From G965233625 sp965233625 (GTDB taxonomy: Bacteria > Planctomycetota > Planctomycetia > Pirellulales > Pirellulaceae), in assembly GCA_965233625.1 (NCBI GenBank), contig OZ247499.1:7316001-7380000 (forward strand): a stretch of DNA of 64,000 nucleotides. The letters are read 5' to 3'. Position numbers and translations under genes: made by a program. The notes under the pieces were generated by a model. The model was not told the origin of the DNA and ran no database searches. It was given only the letters and a program-made list of their open reading frames with translations. How positions within the stretch are numbered: the first letter of the stretch is position 1; each line of letters starts with the position of its first letter. Shown here piece after piece: positions 27,527 through 36,399 of this stretch.

Positions 27527-29437
27527 CTACAACCAGTGTTGTTGCCACAGCTCAAGCATCAACAGCGCCCATAGCTGGCAACTGTGATCCAATTTGCCGC
27601 TCTGGTGCTGGTCAATCAACTGCTTAACCGCATCTTCACGGAAGATGCCGCGGGCAGTGGCGGCGCCGCTGAGGAGCGTTTCTTCGAGCAGTGGCTTTAG
27701 TTCGTGGCGGAGCCAATGGGCTACCGGCACGCCACGAGGCATTTTCCGTTGCTTCCAGATTTCGTCCGGCAGCAGCTTATCGAACGCTTTCGGTAGCAGC
27801 AGCTTGCCACGTCCGCGGTGATACTTCAGATGGCTGGGCAAGGCAGCGGCGAACTCCACCAGGCGATGATCCTGAAACGGCTGCCGGCACTGGAGACTGT
27901 GCGCCATAGATGCGATGTCGACCTTCGTGTTCAGGTCGCATGGCAGGTAGGTCTTTAGATCAGAGAGCGACGCCTGGGTAACGACATCGCGGCGGCCGCA
28001 GTGGCTCCACGCTTCTTCCAGAAACGCTGCCGGGTCGGCGCCGGAAAGACGTTCGAGAAACTCGTCCGTATACAAGGCGCCGCGGTGCTGTTCGTTGAAG
28101 ATAGAGATCCAGTCGAGATAACGCTGCACGGGCGTCTGGTGCATCGCCTGGCTGAATCGTTTGAACTGCCGCAGCTTGGATGTTTGTGCGGAGGGCGCGG
28201 GAAGGTATTGCCACAATCTGCTGCCGGCGATTGCCTTCAAAGGGACGGCCCAATCCATCCAGGCGGCCATCGCTGCCGCTTTGTAACGCCCGTAGCCCGC
28301 AAATAGCACGTCGCCGCCATCGCCTGTAAGTGCGACGTTTACCTCCTGGCCGGTCTGCTGCGCCAGGCACCAGGTAAGAATGGCAGAGCTATCGGCGAAA
28401 GGTTCGTCATAATGTTCGACCAGGTCGGGCAGCAGCGCGACTACGTCGGGCGTTACACGGAATTCGTGATGGTCGGTCTTCAGATGCGTGGACACGATCC
28501 TGGCGAATGGCGTTTCGTCAAACTGCGGCTGGTCAAAGCCAATGCTGAAAGTCTTTACCGGCCCGGCAGACTGCTGCTGCATCAACGCGACGATTAACGA
28601 AGAATCCACGCCGCCCGTAAGAAACGCCCCCAGCGGAACATCGCTGCGCATCCGCATGGTGACAGACTCTGTCAGTAGCTGCTTCAGTTGTGTGGCAGCG
28701 TCTTCTGCGGTTATCGGCTGCTCCAGATTGAAGTCCGGCTGCCAGTACCGTTGCACCTGTAAGCCGTCTGCGTCAAACACGGCGCTATGTCCGGGCGGCA
28801 GTTTCCGGTAGCCGCGGAGAATGGCGCCGGGATGCGGCACGTACCGGTACGTTAGAAATTCATCGACGGAATCCGCATCCAGTTCGCGCGGAGCGCCGGG
28901 TGCTGCAAGCAGGCTCTTTAATTGACTAGCGAACCAGAGGCGGCCTTTTTCTTCGCGGTAGACAAGCGGCTTCTGCCCCAGACGATCGCGGCCCAGCACC
29001 ACGCGCTGTTTGCGGGCGTCGTAGATGGCGATGGCGAACATGCCGTTCAGATGCTGAAAGCAACCGGCGCCTTCATCTTCATATAGATGAACAATCGCTT
29101 CAGCGTCTGATTGCGTGCGGAAGGTGTGACCGGCGCCCTCCAGCCGGTTACGCAGCGCGGGGTAGTTATAGATTTCACCATCGAAAATCACGTGCACGCT
29201 GGCATCTTCGTTGGCCATCGGCTGCACGCCGCCTGAAGGGTCAATGACCGATAGGCGCCCGCGCCCCAGCGCGACGCCCGGGTCGGCAGCGTACGGTGGT
29301 CGCTCGCGCAGCGGACGCCACAGGTATTCTTCGTCGTCAGGCCCACGATGCTGCAACGCGTTGGTCATTGCCTGCAACGTGTCCTTTGGAACCGCCTGTT
29401 CTTCGCGGAACCAGATGGCGCCTGCTATGCCAGACAT
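27527..29437 (-). CDS. asnB: AsnB-like asparagine synthetase/amidotransferase with Ser in place of catalytic Cys
   Basis: A 636-residue homologue of glutamine-dependent asparagine synthetase. The N-terminal class II glutaminase fold is otherwise intact (GRLSVIDPSGGVQPM, GEIYNY, SDAEAIVHLY, GMFAIAIYD), but it begins Met-Ser-Gly-Ile-Ala-Gly: codon 2 is TCT where the family has the Cys nucleophile of MCGI. The synthetase domain has the PP-loop LTGGVDSS and GDGGDVLFAGY. It may use free ammonia, or perform a different amidation as in beta-lactam synthetase, which also lacks this Cys. A single base error (TCT versus TGT) must be excluded. It is divergent from the secretin-like gene at 29519. Confidence 0.8.
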   Translation of the reverse strand: MSGIAGAIWFREEQAVPKDTLQAMTNALQHRGPDDEEYLWRPLRERPPYAADPGVALGRGRLSVIDPSGGVQPMANEDASVHVIFDGEIYNYPALRNRLEGAGHTFRTQSDAEAIVHLYEDEGAGCFQHLNGMFAIAIYDARKQRVVLGRDRLGQKPLVYREEKGRLWFASQLKSLLAAPGAPRELDADSVDEFLTYRYVPHPGAILRGYRKLPPGHSAVFDADGLQVQRYWQPDFNLEQPITAEDAATQLKQLLTESVTMRMRSDVPLGAFLTGGVDSSLIVALMQQQSAGPVKTFSIGFDQPQFDETPFARIVSTHLKTDHHEFRVTPDVVALLPDLVEHYDEPFADSSAILTWCLAQQTGQEVNVALTGDGGDVLFAGYGRYKAAAMAAWMDWAVPLKAIAGSRLWQYLPAPSAQTSKLRQFKRFSQAMHQTPVQRYLDWISIFNEQHRGALYTDEFLERLSGADPAAFLEEAWSHCGRRDVVTQASLSDLKTYLPCDLNTKVDIASMAHSLQCRQPFQDHRLVEFAAALPSHLKYHRGRGKLLLPKAFDKLLPDEIWKQRKMPRGVPVAHWLRHELKPLLEETLLSGAATARGIFREDAVKQLIDQHQSGKLDHSCQLWALLMLELWQQHWL

Positions 29438-29518
29438 GCATTTGTCTTCCGTTTGATGTAAGGTGAAGTCTGCGGGGAGGCTGACTTTCTTGTTTTCTCA
29501 TTTTAGCAGGGTATTGAG

Positions 29519-30424
29519 ATGATCCGATGCTTCACACTGTCGACAGCGCTTCTTTGCCTCGCAAGCACCGCGCTTGCCCAACCGGGAGTCTTGAAGAAAC
29601 CCGTCGCCCCGCAGAAACAGCCTGTGCAAGCTCCGCAGGCCACGCACATGGTAACGATCAACGTGGTGGTAGCCAGCGTACATCACACGCAGGGAAAACC
29701 CGTTTTCAGTGACAAGGCGACCGGCGATGAACTGATGGATCTTGTGAACGATCTGAAAGCCGCGGACAAATTAGCAACCTACAACCGCATCTCTGCGGCA
29801 GCGCTCGAAGGCGAAAAGGGAATGGCGCAATCCGGCAGCACGGTGCCCGTTGTTTCGGGCAGGTCCAGCTTCGGCGGTCGTGGAACGACAAGAAGCTACT
29901 CGCAGACCTCGGTGGGTACGCTGGTGCAAACGATGTGTAAGGTCACCGGCGGGACCGTCATTGCCAATCTCAAGCTCGAAGAATCACGCTTGGTGCCGGC
30001 GCCAAAAGCGGAGGGGGAAGAAGCCGAAGCTGAACCGCCATCCACGGCCTCGCTGACCATCGACACAGTTGTGGCGCTCACGCCGGGCAAAGCCTCGCTG
30101 GTAACACTTCGCGAAGCTGCCACTGGGGATAAGGCCACCACGCTGGTCGTGCTGGCCACGGCTGCACTCACGCCAGCGGGCGATAAAGCAGCGAAGCTCC
30201 GCGCGGACGACGACAAGGAGGTGACGGTATTCTATCTGAAGTTTACCGAAGCCGACGAAGTCCAACGCACCATTCAGAAGGTGATGGGCGGCCGCGTTTC
30301 CATCGCTGTTGATGCCCGCACCAATGCGCTGATTGTGCAAGGGGATGAGAAGCAGGTGAAAGAGATCGAGGCTTTGCTGAAAGTCCTCGACAAAGCTCTG
30401 CAGAACGCGCCTAAGAAGCGATAG
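29519..30424 (+). CDS. Secreted protein with secretin N-like (NolW) domain
   Basis: A 301-residue protein with signal peptide (ending ASTALA-QP). The centre (MVTINVVVASV, then TLVQTMCKVTGGTVIANLKLEE) is beta-rich and recalls secretin beta modules. Residues about 238-292 (VFYLKFTEADEVQRTIQKV, then SIAVDARTNALIVQGD) match the NolW/secretin_N fold by pattern. There is no pore-forming C-terminal domain, so it is not a complete secretin. It may contact an outer-membrane secretin or be a free-standing domain protein. Confidence 0.6.
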   Translation: MIRCFTLSTALLCLASTALAQPGVLKKPVAPQKQPVQAPQATHMVTINVVVASVHHTQGKPVFSDKATGDELMDLVNDLKAADKLATYNRISAAALEGEKGMAQSGSTVPVVSGRSSFGGRGTTRSYSQTSVGTLVQTMCKVTGGTVIANLKLEESRLVPAPKAEGEEAEAEPPSTASLTIDTVVALTPGKASLVTLREAATGDKATTLVVLATAALTPAGDKAAKLRADDDKEVTVFYLKFTEADEVQRTIQKVMGGRVSIAVDARTNALIVQGDEKQVKEIEALLKVLDKALQNAPKKR

Positions 30425-30440
30425 CCGTCCGTGCAAGGCC

Positions 30441-30478
30441 GCGATTCGACCCCAAAACGAAGTGAAAGGTCGAATCGC
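30441..30478. terminator. Bidirectional hairpin between convergent genes
   Basis: An 11-bp perfect stem (30441-30451 with 30468-30478) and a 16-base loop between two convergent stops (30424 and 30508). Flanking T-runs are weak, so termination is likely but not certain. Confidence 0.6.
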
Positions 30479-30507
30479 TTGTTGCCGTTACTAAGTGCGC
30501 CGGCCGT

Positions 30508-31449
30508 TTAGCTCTCCAGACGCTTCTTCACTTCTTGCAGGTTCTTGCGGGCTGCTTCCAGCCGCTCAAGGGTTTCTTTGGCCTTGGCGTCGCCGGAATC
30601 TTCTGCACGCTCTTTCAACTGCTTCACGGCTTTGCCGATTTCTTCGTCTGCTTCCTGCAACTGCTTGACGGCCTTCTCGGCCTGACCAGGTGGCAGCACT
30701 TTGGGGACACGGAAATTGCGTTGAATCCGGTTGGCAGGAATGAGTTGCTGCGGGCCACCCTGGATGCGAATACCCTGAATCTGAATGCGGTTGTTGTTGG
30801 CCGTATGCTTTTCGTAAAGCTTGTGGGCAGCGGGGTGTTTCTTTTTCAGTTCCGCTTCGTCTTTGGCTTTGTACTTTTCGGTGGTTTGTTTGCCGTCTTT
30901 GGTCTGGGTGATTTCCATCTCGATGCCGTTGGCGTCTTCGCGGATTTTCACCTTGTTGCCGTTCTCATTGACTTCAATCTGCTTGATGCCTTTGCCCTGT
31001 TGCACCTGAATGATCCGTCCACCGCCCCGGATCTGAATGTTGCCGATGCCATTGATGCCAAAGATGTTGTTGTTGCCAGGCGCAGGCTTTTCTTTCTCGG
31101 GTTCTAACGCACGTTTTGCACGACTGGCGGCGTTCTCGTTGCTACCTTTGGCAATAGCCTCGAGGGCCTTTTTCGCGGCGTCTTTCAGTTCTGCGTTGTC
31201 GCTCTTGAAATGGTCCTGCAAGACTTCCAGAGCGCGGACGCTGATTTCTAGAGTGCGGCTTTGAGCGGCCTTTTCGAGCGTTGGAACCGCTTCTAGACCG
31301 GCTTCGCTCAGCGCTTTCGATGCTGACTGACGTTCCTTGAACTTGTCAGAATCAAGCTGTTTGACCAGATCGTCAAAGTTTCCGTCGGCCAGCAGCAGCC
31401 CTGGCGTGAAAGCAATCAGCAGTAGCGGGAAGACGTAACGCGATAACAT
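30508..31449 (-). CDS. Secreted HEAT-repeat/coiled-coil hypothetical protein
   Basis: A 313-residue protein with a signal peptide (ending LLLADG). Residues about 25-115 form helical HEAT/ARM-like repeats (ASKALSEAGLEAVPTLEKAA). The middle (INGIGNIQIRGGGRIIQVQQG) is Gly/Ile/Asn-rich beta sequence. The last 60 or so residues are a heptad-rich coiled coil with many Lys and Glu. No named family. A periplasmic scaffold role is a guess based on architecture. Confidence 0.6.
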   Translation of the reverse strand: MLSRYVFPLLLIAFTPGLLLADGNFDDLVKQLDSDKFKERQSASKALSEAGLEAVPTLEKAAQSRTLEISVRALEVLQDHFKSDNAELKDAAKKALEAIAKGSNENAASRAKRALEPEKEKPAPGNNNIFGINGIGNIQIRGGGRIIQVQQGKGIKQIEVNENGNKVKIREDANGIEMEITQTKDGKQTTEKYKAKDEAELKKKHPAAHKLYEKHTANNNRIQIQGIRIQGGPQQLIPANRIQRNFRVPKVLPPGQAEKAVKQLQEADEEIGKAVKQLKERAEDSGDAKAKETLERLEAARKNLQEVKKRLES

Positions 31450-31601
31450 CGGTAAATCCTTTATTGAGGGTGACGTAGTCTGAAAGCAGGGCCGTTACGG
31501 GCGTATCCTACCTTGAACCGGGTTTATAGCCAACTCAAACCTTACAACCCCGCAGTATCCGCTCTGGCAAGGTGTGAAATGCAACGCAGTTTGCGTGTTT
31601 C

Positions 31602-31631
31602 TTGACAATAACGCCGATTGTTCAACACAAT
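31602..31631 (+). promoter_or_regulatory. Candidate sigma-70 promoter of the vWA gene
   Basis: A perfect -35 hexamer TTGACA at 31602-31607, an 18-base spacer, and a weak -10 CACAAT at 31626-31631, about 45 bases before the vWA gene start. Judged by eye only. Confidence 0.4.
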
Positions 31632-31676
31632 GGACTGTGGAACAGCAGTAAGGGGTAATCTCTGCGGGAGAGTAAG

Positions 31677-32807
31677 ATGGAAGTATCTTGCATTCATTGT
31701 AATGGGCGTTTCACCATCACCGCCGAACAACTGGGCGGCACAGGTCATTGCCCGATCTGCCACGGCGAAATTCAACTCCCAGGCGGCGAAGAAGAACAGG
31801 CCGCGGGCGGTAGCTGGATTGACGAATCTATCTCCGGTGTGGTTTCACTCTTCTTTCATCTGGTCCTGGTGGTCGTTCTGGCGTTGATTTCTTACGGCGG
31901 CGGACCCGATGGCTTTGGTGAAGGACAGGACGTTTTCTTAGGCGCCGCGTCGGGCGTGGAATTGACGGAGAACACGGAAGAATCTTTGAGCGAAAGTTCG
32001 GAGGCCGCAGAGGAGGCGCCGGAGGAATTTGAAGCGGAACTAGAGCTGCCGTCGAATGACTCCTTCACCGATAGCACGGCAGTTGCTGAACTAGCCACAC
32101 CCACGGCCAGTGGCGGTGGGGCCAAATCTTTTGACATCGGCCAGCCATCAGCAGGCGGCGGTGGAGGCGGCGGCGGTGGAGACTGGGGCGCCATGGTGCA
32201 GCAGCTGCGGCGCAACGGGCTGGATATTGTCATCGCCTTTGACTCGACCGGAAGTATGAGCGGCGAAATCAGCGTTGTGAAAGCGAATATCCGTCGCATT
32301 GGCACCACGCTGATGAAGCTGGTTCCGAAGACACGCATCAGCATCTGCACCTACCGCGACGAAGGCGAAGACTACCTGGTCAAAGGGCTGCCGCTGAGCA
32401 ACAACATTCAGGAAATTGAAACGTATCTCAGCAAGGTGTTCGCCAGCGCCGGCGGCGACCTCCCAGAAGCGGTTCAGGAAGGCTTGCGGTGGTCGGTGGA
32501 GAAGAACGACTTCCGCACCCGCGCCAAAAAAGTGATTCTACTGTTTGGCGACGCTGAGCCGCATAGCCGTGACCGTAAGGAGTGTCTGGAGATCGCCTCC
32601 GACTTCCATTCGCAGCACCGTGGCATCGTAAGCACCGTTACCTGCCGTAGCGAGACACGTCTGCTGGACTTCGTGGAAATCGCCCAGGCGGGCGGCGGCG
32701 AGGCGTTTCTGACGAGCGATGTGAAGCAGATCATGACGCAGCTTCTGATCCTGGTGTTTGGTAGTGAATACCGCGACGAAGTGCTCGACCGTTTCGGTCT
32801 GGAATAG
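31677..32807 (+). CDS. Membrane von Willebrand A protein with N-terminal zinc ribbon
   Basis: A 376-residue protein. Residues 1-29 hold two CxxC knuckles (CIHC and CPIC), a zinc ribbon. A membrane segment follows (about residues 53-72, VVSLFFHLVLVVVLALI), then an acidic Ser/Glu linker, a run of Gly, and a vWA domain with the MIDAS start DIVIAFDSTGSMSGE and the DLPEAVQEGL and LLFGDAEPHS segments. Topology would put the ribbon in the cytoplasm and the vWA domain outside. Such proteins often partner MoxR ATPases; one is encoded at 17601, but no operon links them. Confidence 0.75.
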   Translation: MEVSCIHCNGRFTITAEQLGGTGHCPICHGEIQLPGGEEEQAAGGSWIDESISGVVSLFFHLVLVVVLALISYGGGPDGFGEGQDVFLGAASGVELTENTEESLSESSEAAEEAPEEFEAELELPSNDSFTDSTAVAELATPTASGGGAKSFDIGQPSAGGGGGGGGGDWGAMVQQLRRNGLDIVIAFDSTGSMSGEISVVKANIRRIGTTLMKLVPKTRISICTYRDEGEDYLVKGLPLSNNIQEIETYLSKVFASAGGDLPEAVQEGLRWSVEKNDFRTRAKKVILLFGDAEPHSRDRKECLEIASDFHSQHRGIVSTVTCRSETRLLDFVEIAQAGGGEAFLTSDVKQIMTQLLILVFGSEYRDEVLDRFGLE

Positions 32808-32849
32808 GGCCGTGGCGGGAATGATCACCGCGGTTGGCGGGAGTTGTGG

Positions 32850-33245
32850 ATGGCGGTAGCAGGAATTGGCACCGAGATTGTTGAATGCCTGCGCATTGCC
32901 CAGATGATTGAGCAACACGGTGAGGCGTTTCTCACTCGCGTCTTCACCCAACAGGAAATCGCTTACTGCAGCGCACGCAACGCCGCCACGCAGCATTACG
33001 CAGGTGGCTGGGCAGCCAAAGAAGCCGTTCTGAAAGCTATCGGCACGTCCTGGCGCCGGGGCATCAACTGGCGCGACGTTGAGGTGCTGTATTCGCCCAG
33101 CGGTAAAACAACCATCGCGCTGACAGGCGGCGCCGGCGAAGCCGCAGCGGTGAAAGGCATTGATTCGGTGATGATTTCCATTGCCAACTGCCGGACACAC
33201 GCAACGGCGTATGCATTGGCGATGGGATTACCGCCAGACGCGTGA
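32850..33245 (+). CDS. acpS: Holo-[acyl-carrier-protein] synthase
   Basis: A 131-residue phosphopantetheinyl transferase: GIGTEIVECLRI (Asp replaced by Glu at the usual GIGTDI), FTQQEIAYC, and GGWAAKEAVLKAIGT with the Mg-binding Glu and Lys. The ATG at 32850 is chosen because a purine-rich ribosome site (GGCGGGAG) lies just before it; TTG at 32844 is possible. It adds phosphopantetheine to acyl carrier protein. GIGTEI instead of GIGTDI keeps an acidic metal ligand. Confidence 0.85.
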   Translation: MAVAGIGTEIVECLRIAQMIEQHGEAFLTRVFTQQEIAYCSARNAATQHYAGGWAAKEAVLKAIGTSWRRGINWRDVEVLYSPSGKTTIALTGGAGEAAAVKGIDSVMISIANCRTHATAYALAMGLPPDA

Positions 33246-33252
33246 TCTGCGT

Positions 33253-33645
33253 CTACCCGTAGCCAAGTTCTTCCAGGTCGGTCTCGGTAAGACCATGATG
33301 GTGGCCCAGTTCGTGCAGCAGCGTGATGCGGATCTGTTCGCGTAGAGCATCCTGATCGATGCCGCCAGGGCGGCTTGCCAGCCGTAGAATGCCTTCGCGG
33401 TAGAGCCGCACAACATCCGACAGCACGCCCGACTGCTCCACATTGCGGAAGGTCAGCGGAATGCCCGTATAAAGTCCACAGAGATGTTCCCGGCGCCGTA
33501 CGCCCACGCGGCGCATCTCCGCCTCAGAGGGATAGTCCTCCACGTACAAAGGCACGCGGTCCAGCAGGTCGTGCACCATGGGCGGCATCTTCGCCAGCAC
33601 GGCTTCCAGCTGTTCATCAAAATAAGCCCGTAGTGCTACATCCAT
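33253..33645 (-). CDS. Minimal zinc metallopeptidase-like protein
   Basis: A 130-residue protein ending in a zincin motif HELGHHHGLTETDLEELG (HExxHxxG type with a downstream acidic residue). Middle residues (GLYTGIPLT and VRLYREGIL) fit the small metallopeptidase family formerly called DUF1025. No signal peptide is present, so it is probably cytosolic. It lies 24 bases downstream of the kinase-Hsp70 gene on the same strand and is likely co-transcribed with it. Confidence 0.75.
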   Translation of the reverse strand: MDVALRAYFDEQLEAVLAKMPPMVHDLLDRVPLYVEDYPSEAEMRRVGVRRREHLCGLYTGIPLTFRNVEQSGVLSDVVRLYREGILRLASRPGGIDQDALREQIRITLLHELGHHHGLTETDLEELGYG

Positions 33646-33669
33646 GGTCCTGTTCCTGGACTGACGTTG

Positions 33670-36399
33670 TTATGTCACAGGCAGCGGCGGGCGTCCGGAG
33701 ATGAACTGCCGCCAGTTGTCTAGCTGATCTTTGTTGAGGGACGTTTCCCGCGTGATCTCCTGCTCGAAGATGTCTTCGACTCCTTCGATCTTCACGGTCA
33801 CAGTCAGACGGCCGTTGCTCTCGTAGCGGAACCGCACCTCAATCAGTGTCTGGGCAGGTAGATTCGCAGGCAAGTTGCGAAGGACGCATTTACCGACCGG
33901 GTAGCAGTCGTCCGGGTTTTCGCTTTCCCCTTCAATGATCTGCACCAGAATCGATTTCTGATTGCTCCGCCGCGTGGTGAAGAACTGCGTCGCTGCGACG
34001 GGCAGCGGCGTATTGCGCGGAATCAGCACTGCGTTTTTGCGCTGCGACGTCTGTGGATCGGTGGCGACCACACCGAGGCTGTGCGAGTTAACATTACGAA
34101 CAGCGAACTGTGGCGGTTTGCCCTGTTGTTTATCAAGCAGCAGCGACGCGTGCAGGGCGGCGCCATGCGCGACGGCTTCGTCGGGCGACAGCGTCGTATC
34201 GGCCTGGCGACCGGCCATTTCTTCCAGCATCTTCTGCACTGCCGGCATGCGGGTCGAACCGCCGATGAGCAGCACGCGGTCAATATCTTCCCACGTTAAC
34301 GAAGCGGCTTGCAGCGTCGCTTCCGTGGTGAATCGTGTGCGTTCCAGCAGGGGCTGCGTCATCTGTTCAAACTGATCCCGCGTGATGGTCACACGCAGCG
34401 TGCTGCCGCCACAGTCGCAGAACACAGCCGCTTTGCTCCGCGCGGAAAGTGTCTGCTTGGCGTCTTCGCACTGTCGCCATAGCCTGCCGTTTGATCCAGC
34501 GTCTTCCCGCGGATCAACGCCGTGCGTGGTTAGGAACTGCTCCGCAACGTAATCCACAATTTTCTGATCCCAGTCGCGGCCGCCCAGCAGCCAGTCGCCG
34601 TCGGTCGCCAGCGTGCTGAACCGGCTGCCAGAGATCTGCATCACCGTGACATCGAACGTGCCGCCGCCCAGGTCGTAAACCAGGATGTTCTCAGCTGGGG
34701 CGCCTTCACCTGTCGGGTCCAGATAGCCTTGCCGGAACCCGAACGCCAGGGCTGCTGCTGTGGGTTCATTAATAATGTCCAGCACTTCGAACCCCGCCAT
34801 GTAGCCGGCGTCTTGCGTGCTCTTGCGTCGCACCTCATCGAAGTACGCCGGTACGGTAATTACCACTTTGCTGAACTCGCCAAGTTCGCGTACGGCGTCT
34901 TTGCGGAGCTTGTTCAGCACCCAGGCTTCCAGCGACTCTGGCGGATACTCCCGTCCACCGATCGGCTTCTGATAGAACTGGTAGCCAAGCTCCCGCTTCA
35001 CGCCGTCCGCCACATGCGAAGCATCAACGGACATCGCCTTCAACGCTTCGATGCCGACGATCACTTCATCTTCATCAAACAGCACCGCGCTGGGTGTAAT
35101 CTTTTCACCCTCGGCGTTGCTGACCGTCAGGGGCCTGCCCGACTGGTCCATATAGGCGATGGCTGAGTTTGTGGTGCCAAGATCGATTCCCACGGCAAGA
35201 TGCTGTTCGCCATCGGGTATCTCGACGGGTGTCAGCGTGTGCAGAATGGCCGGTGGCTCTGTATCTTGCAGCGACACATCATCGTACTCATCAAACGGCA
35301 AAGGCTGGGTGTCCGCCATGTTGACGAACGTCGGGTCTTCGGCAGGCTGATCTACAGCCAGTTCGCCAAGCTTGTGGCTGCCAGCCAGATCCGCCGCAAC
35401 CGCCTGCAAGGCGTCGTGCACCTGCTGCATATCGTCGAACCGGTCCGCTGGCGCCTTGGCGACCATTTTCTGGTAAACGTCTTCCAGCTTCTGTGGAACG
35501 TCGGGCCGCAATTCCCGCAACCTGGGGGCGTCTTCAGAGCGGTGCGCCAGCAGGATTTTCATCGGCGTCGAGCCGGTGAAAGGCGGCGAGCCGGTCAGCA
35601 AGCGGTACATCGCGCAGCCTAAACTATAGATGTCTGTGCGGCGGTCCACCTCGCCGCTACCAGCCTGTTCCGGCGCCATGTAGTCGACCGTGCCGACAAT
35701 CTCATTCTTCTTGGTCAGTTGATCCGCTTCTTTTTCGGCATAGCGGACCAGGCCAAGATCGAAGACTTTGACGACGCCGTGACTATCCACCAGAAGGTTG
35801 CCGGGCTTTACATCGCGGTGAATGATGTTGTTTTCATGCGCGAAGTGCAGGCCCGATGCGGCCTGCATCATATAGTCGAGCACGTCGGCCACGGGCAACG
35901 GACCGCGTTGCGAGAGCATCTTCGCCAGGTTCGGCCCGTCGATGAACTCCATCACCATATAAAAGATGCCATCCACTTCATTAGCGTCGAAAGCGGTGAC
36001 AATATTGGGGTGCGAGAGCTTTGCGGCGGCTTCGACTTCGCGCTGGAACCGTGCCCGTGCTCCGGGCGAAAGATCCTGCCCAGTCTTGAGCATCTTCACC
36101 ACGGCTGGGCGTTTCATGTGCAGGTGATGGGCCTTATAGACATCGCCCATCCCACCCGCGCCGATCTTGTCCGTAATAACGACGTTGCCCAGCACCATGC
36201 CGGTTGGGTCCGACTCTAACAGGCGCCAGGCCTGATACTGCGTAAGAATGCCCTTCCGCACCAGTTGCCGTGCAAACGAACGGGCAGGGGTATCTTCGTG
36301 CCCGGCGGGCAATTTGGCTTCGATCGCGTCAATCTCATCACCGGCCAGCAAGCCGCTGATACGCAGATTCCTGATGAATTCGGGAACCGGGATAGACAT
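33670..36399 (-). CDS. Ser/Thr protein kinase fused to a lidless Hsp70
   Basis: A 909-residue single open frame. Residues 1-70 are the helical N-terminal extension common in planctomycete kinases. Residues about 78-340 are a PknB-like kinase: Gly loop IGAGGMGDVY (79-88), Lys102, HRDVKPGN (194-201), DLG (214-216, for DFG), and APEQ. An acidic linker (about 345-398) leads to a DnaK-like part from residue 401: DLGTTNS (407-412), KVVITVPAYFD, NEPTAAALAFG, DLGGGTFDV (576-584), IGGSTRMP (712-719). The region aligned with the DnaK linker DVLLLD reads AVRNVNSHS, and the protein stops after the beta substrate domain, so the helical lid is missing. No transmembrane segment. A zincin gene follows by 24 bases. 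Confidence 0.92.
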   Translation of the reverse strand: MSIPVPEFIRNLRISGLLAGDEIDAIEAKLPAGHEDTPARSFARQLVRKGILTQYQAWRLLESDPTGMVLGNVVITDKIGAGGMGDVYKAHHLHMKRPAVVKMLKTGQDLSPGARARFQREVEAAAKLSHPNIVTAFDANEVDGIFYMVMEFIDGPNLAKMLSQRGPLPVADVLDYMMQAASGLHFAHENNIIHRDVKPGNLLVDSHGVVKVFDLGLVRYAEKEADQLTKKNEIVGTVDYMAPEQAGSGEVDRRTDIYSLGCAMYRLLTGSPPFTGSTPMKILLAHRSEDAPRLRELRPDVPQKLEDVYQKMVAKAPADRFDDMQQVHDALQAVAADLAGSHKLGELAVDQPAEDPTFVNMADTQPLPFDEYDDVSLQDTEPPAILHTLTPVEIPDGEQHLAVGIDLGTTNSAIAYMDQSGRPLTVSNAEGEKITPSAVLFDEDEVIVGIEALKAMSVDASHVADGVKRELGYQFYQKPIGGREYPPESLEAWVLNKLRKDAVRELGEFSKVVITVPAYFDEVRRKSTQDAGYMAGFEVLDIINEPTAAALAFGFRQGYLDPTGEGAPAENILVYDLGGGTFDVTVMQISGSRFSTLATDGDWLLGGRDWDQKIVDYVAEQFLTTHGVDPREDAGSNGRLWRQCEDAKQTLSARSKAAVFCDCGGSTLRVTITRDQFEQMTQPLLERTRFTTEATLQAASLTWEDIDRVLLIGGSTRMPAVQKMLEEMAGRQADTTLSPDEAVAHGAALHASLLLDKQQGKPPQFAVRNVNSHSLGVVATDPQTSQRKNAVLIPRNTPLPVAATQFFTTRRSNQKSILVQIIEGESENPDDCYPVGKCVLRNLPANLPAQTLIEVRFRYESNGRLTVTVKIEGVEDIFEQEITRETSLNKDQLDNWRQFISGRPPLPVT

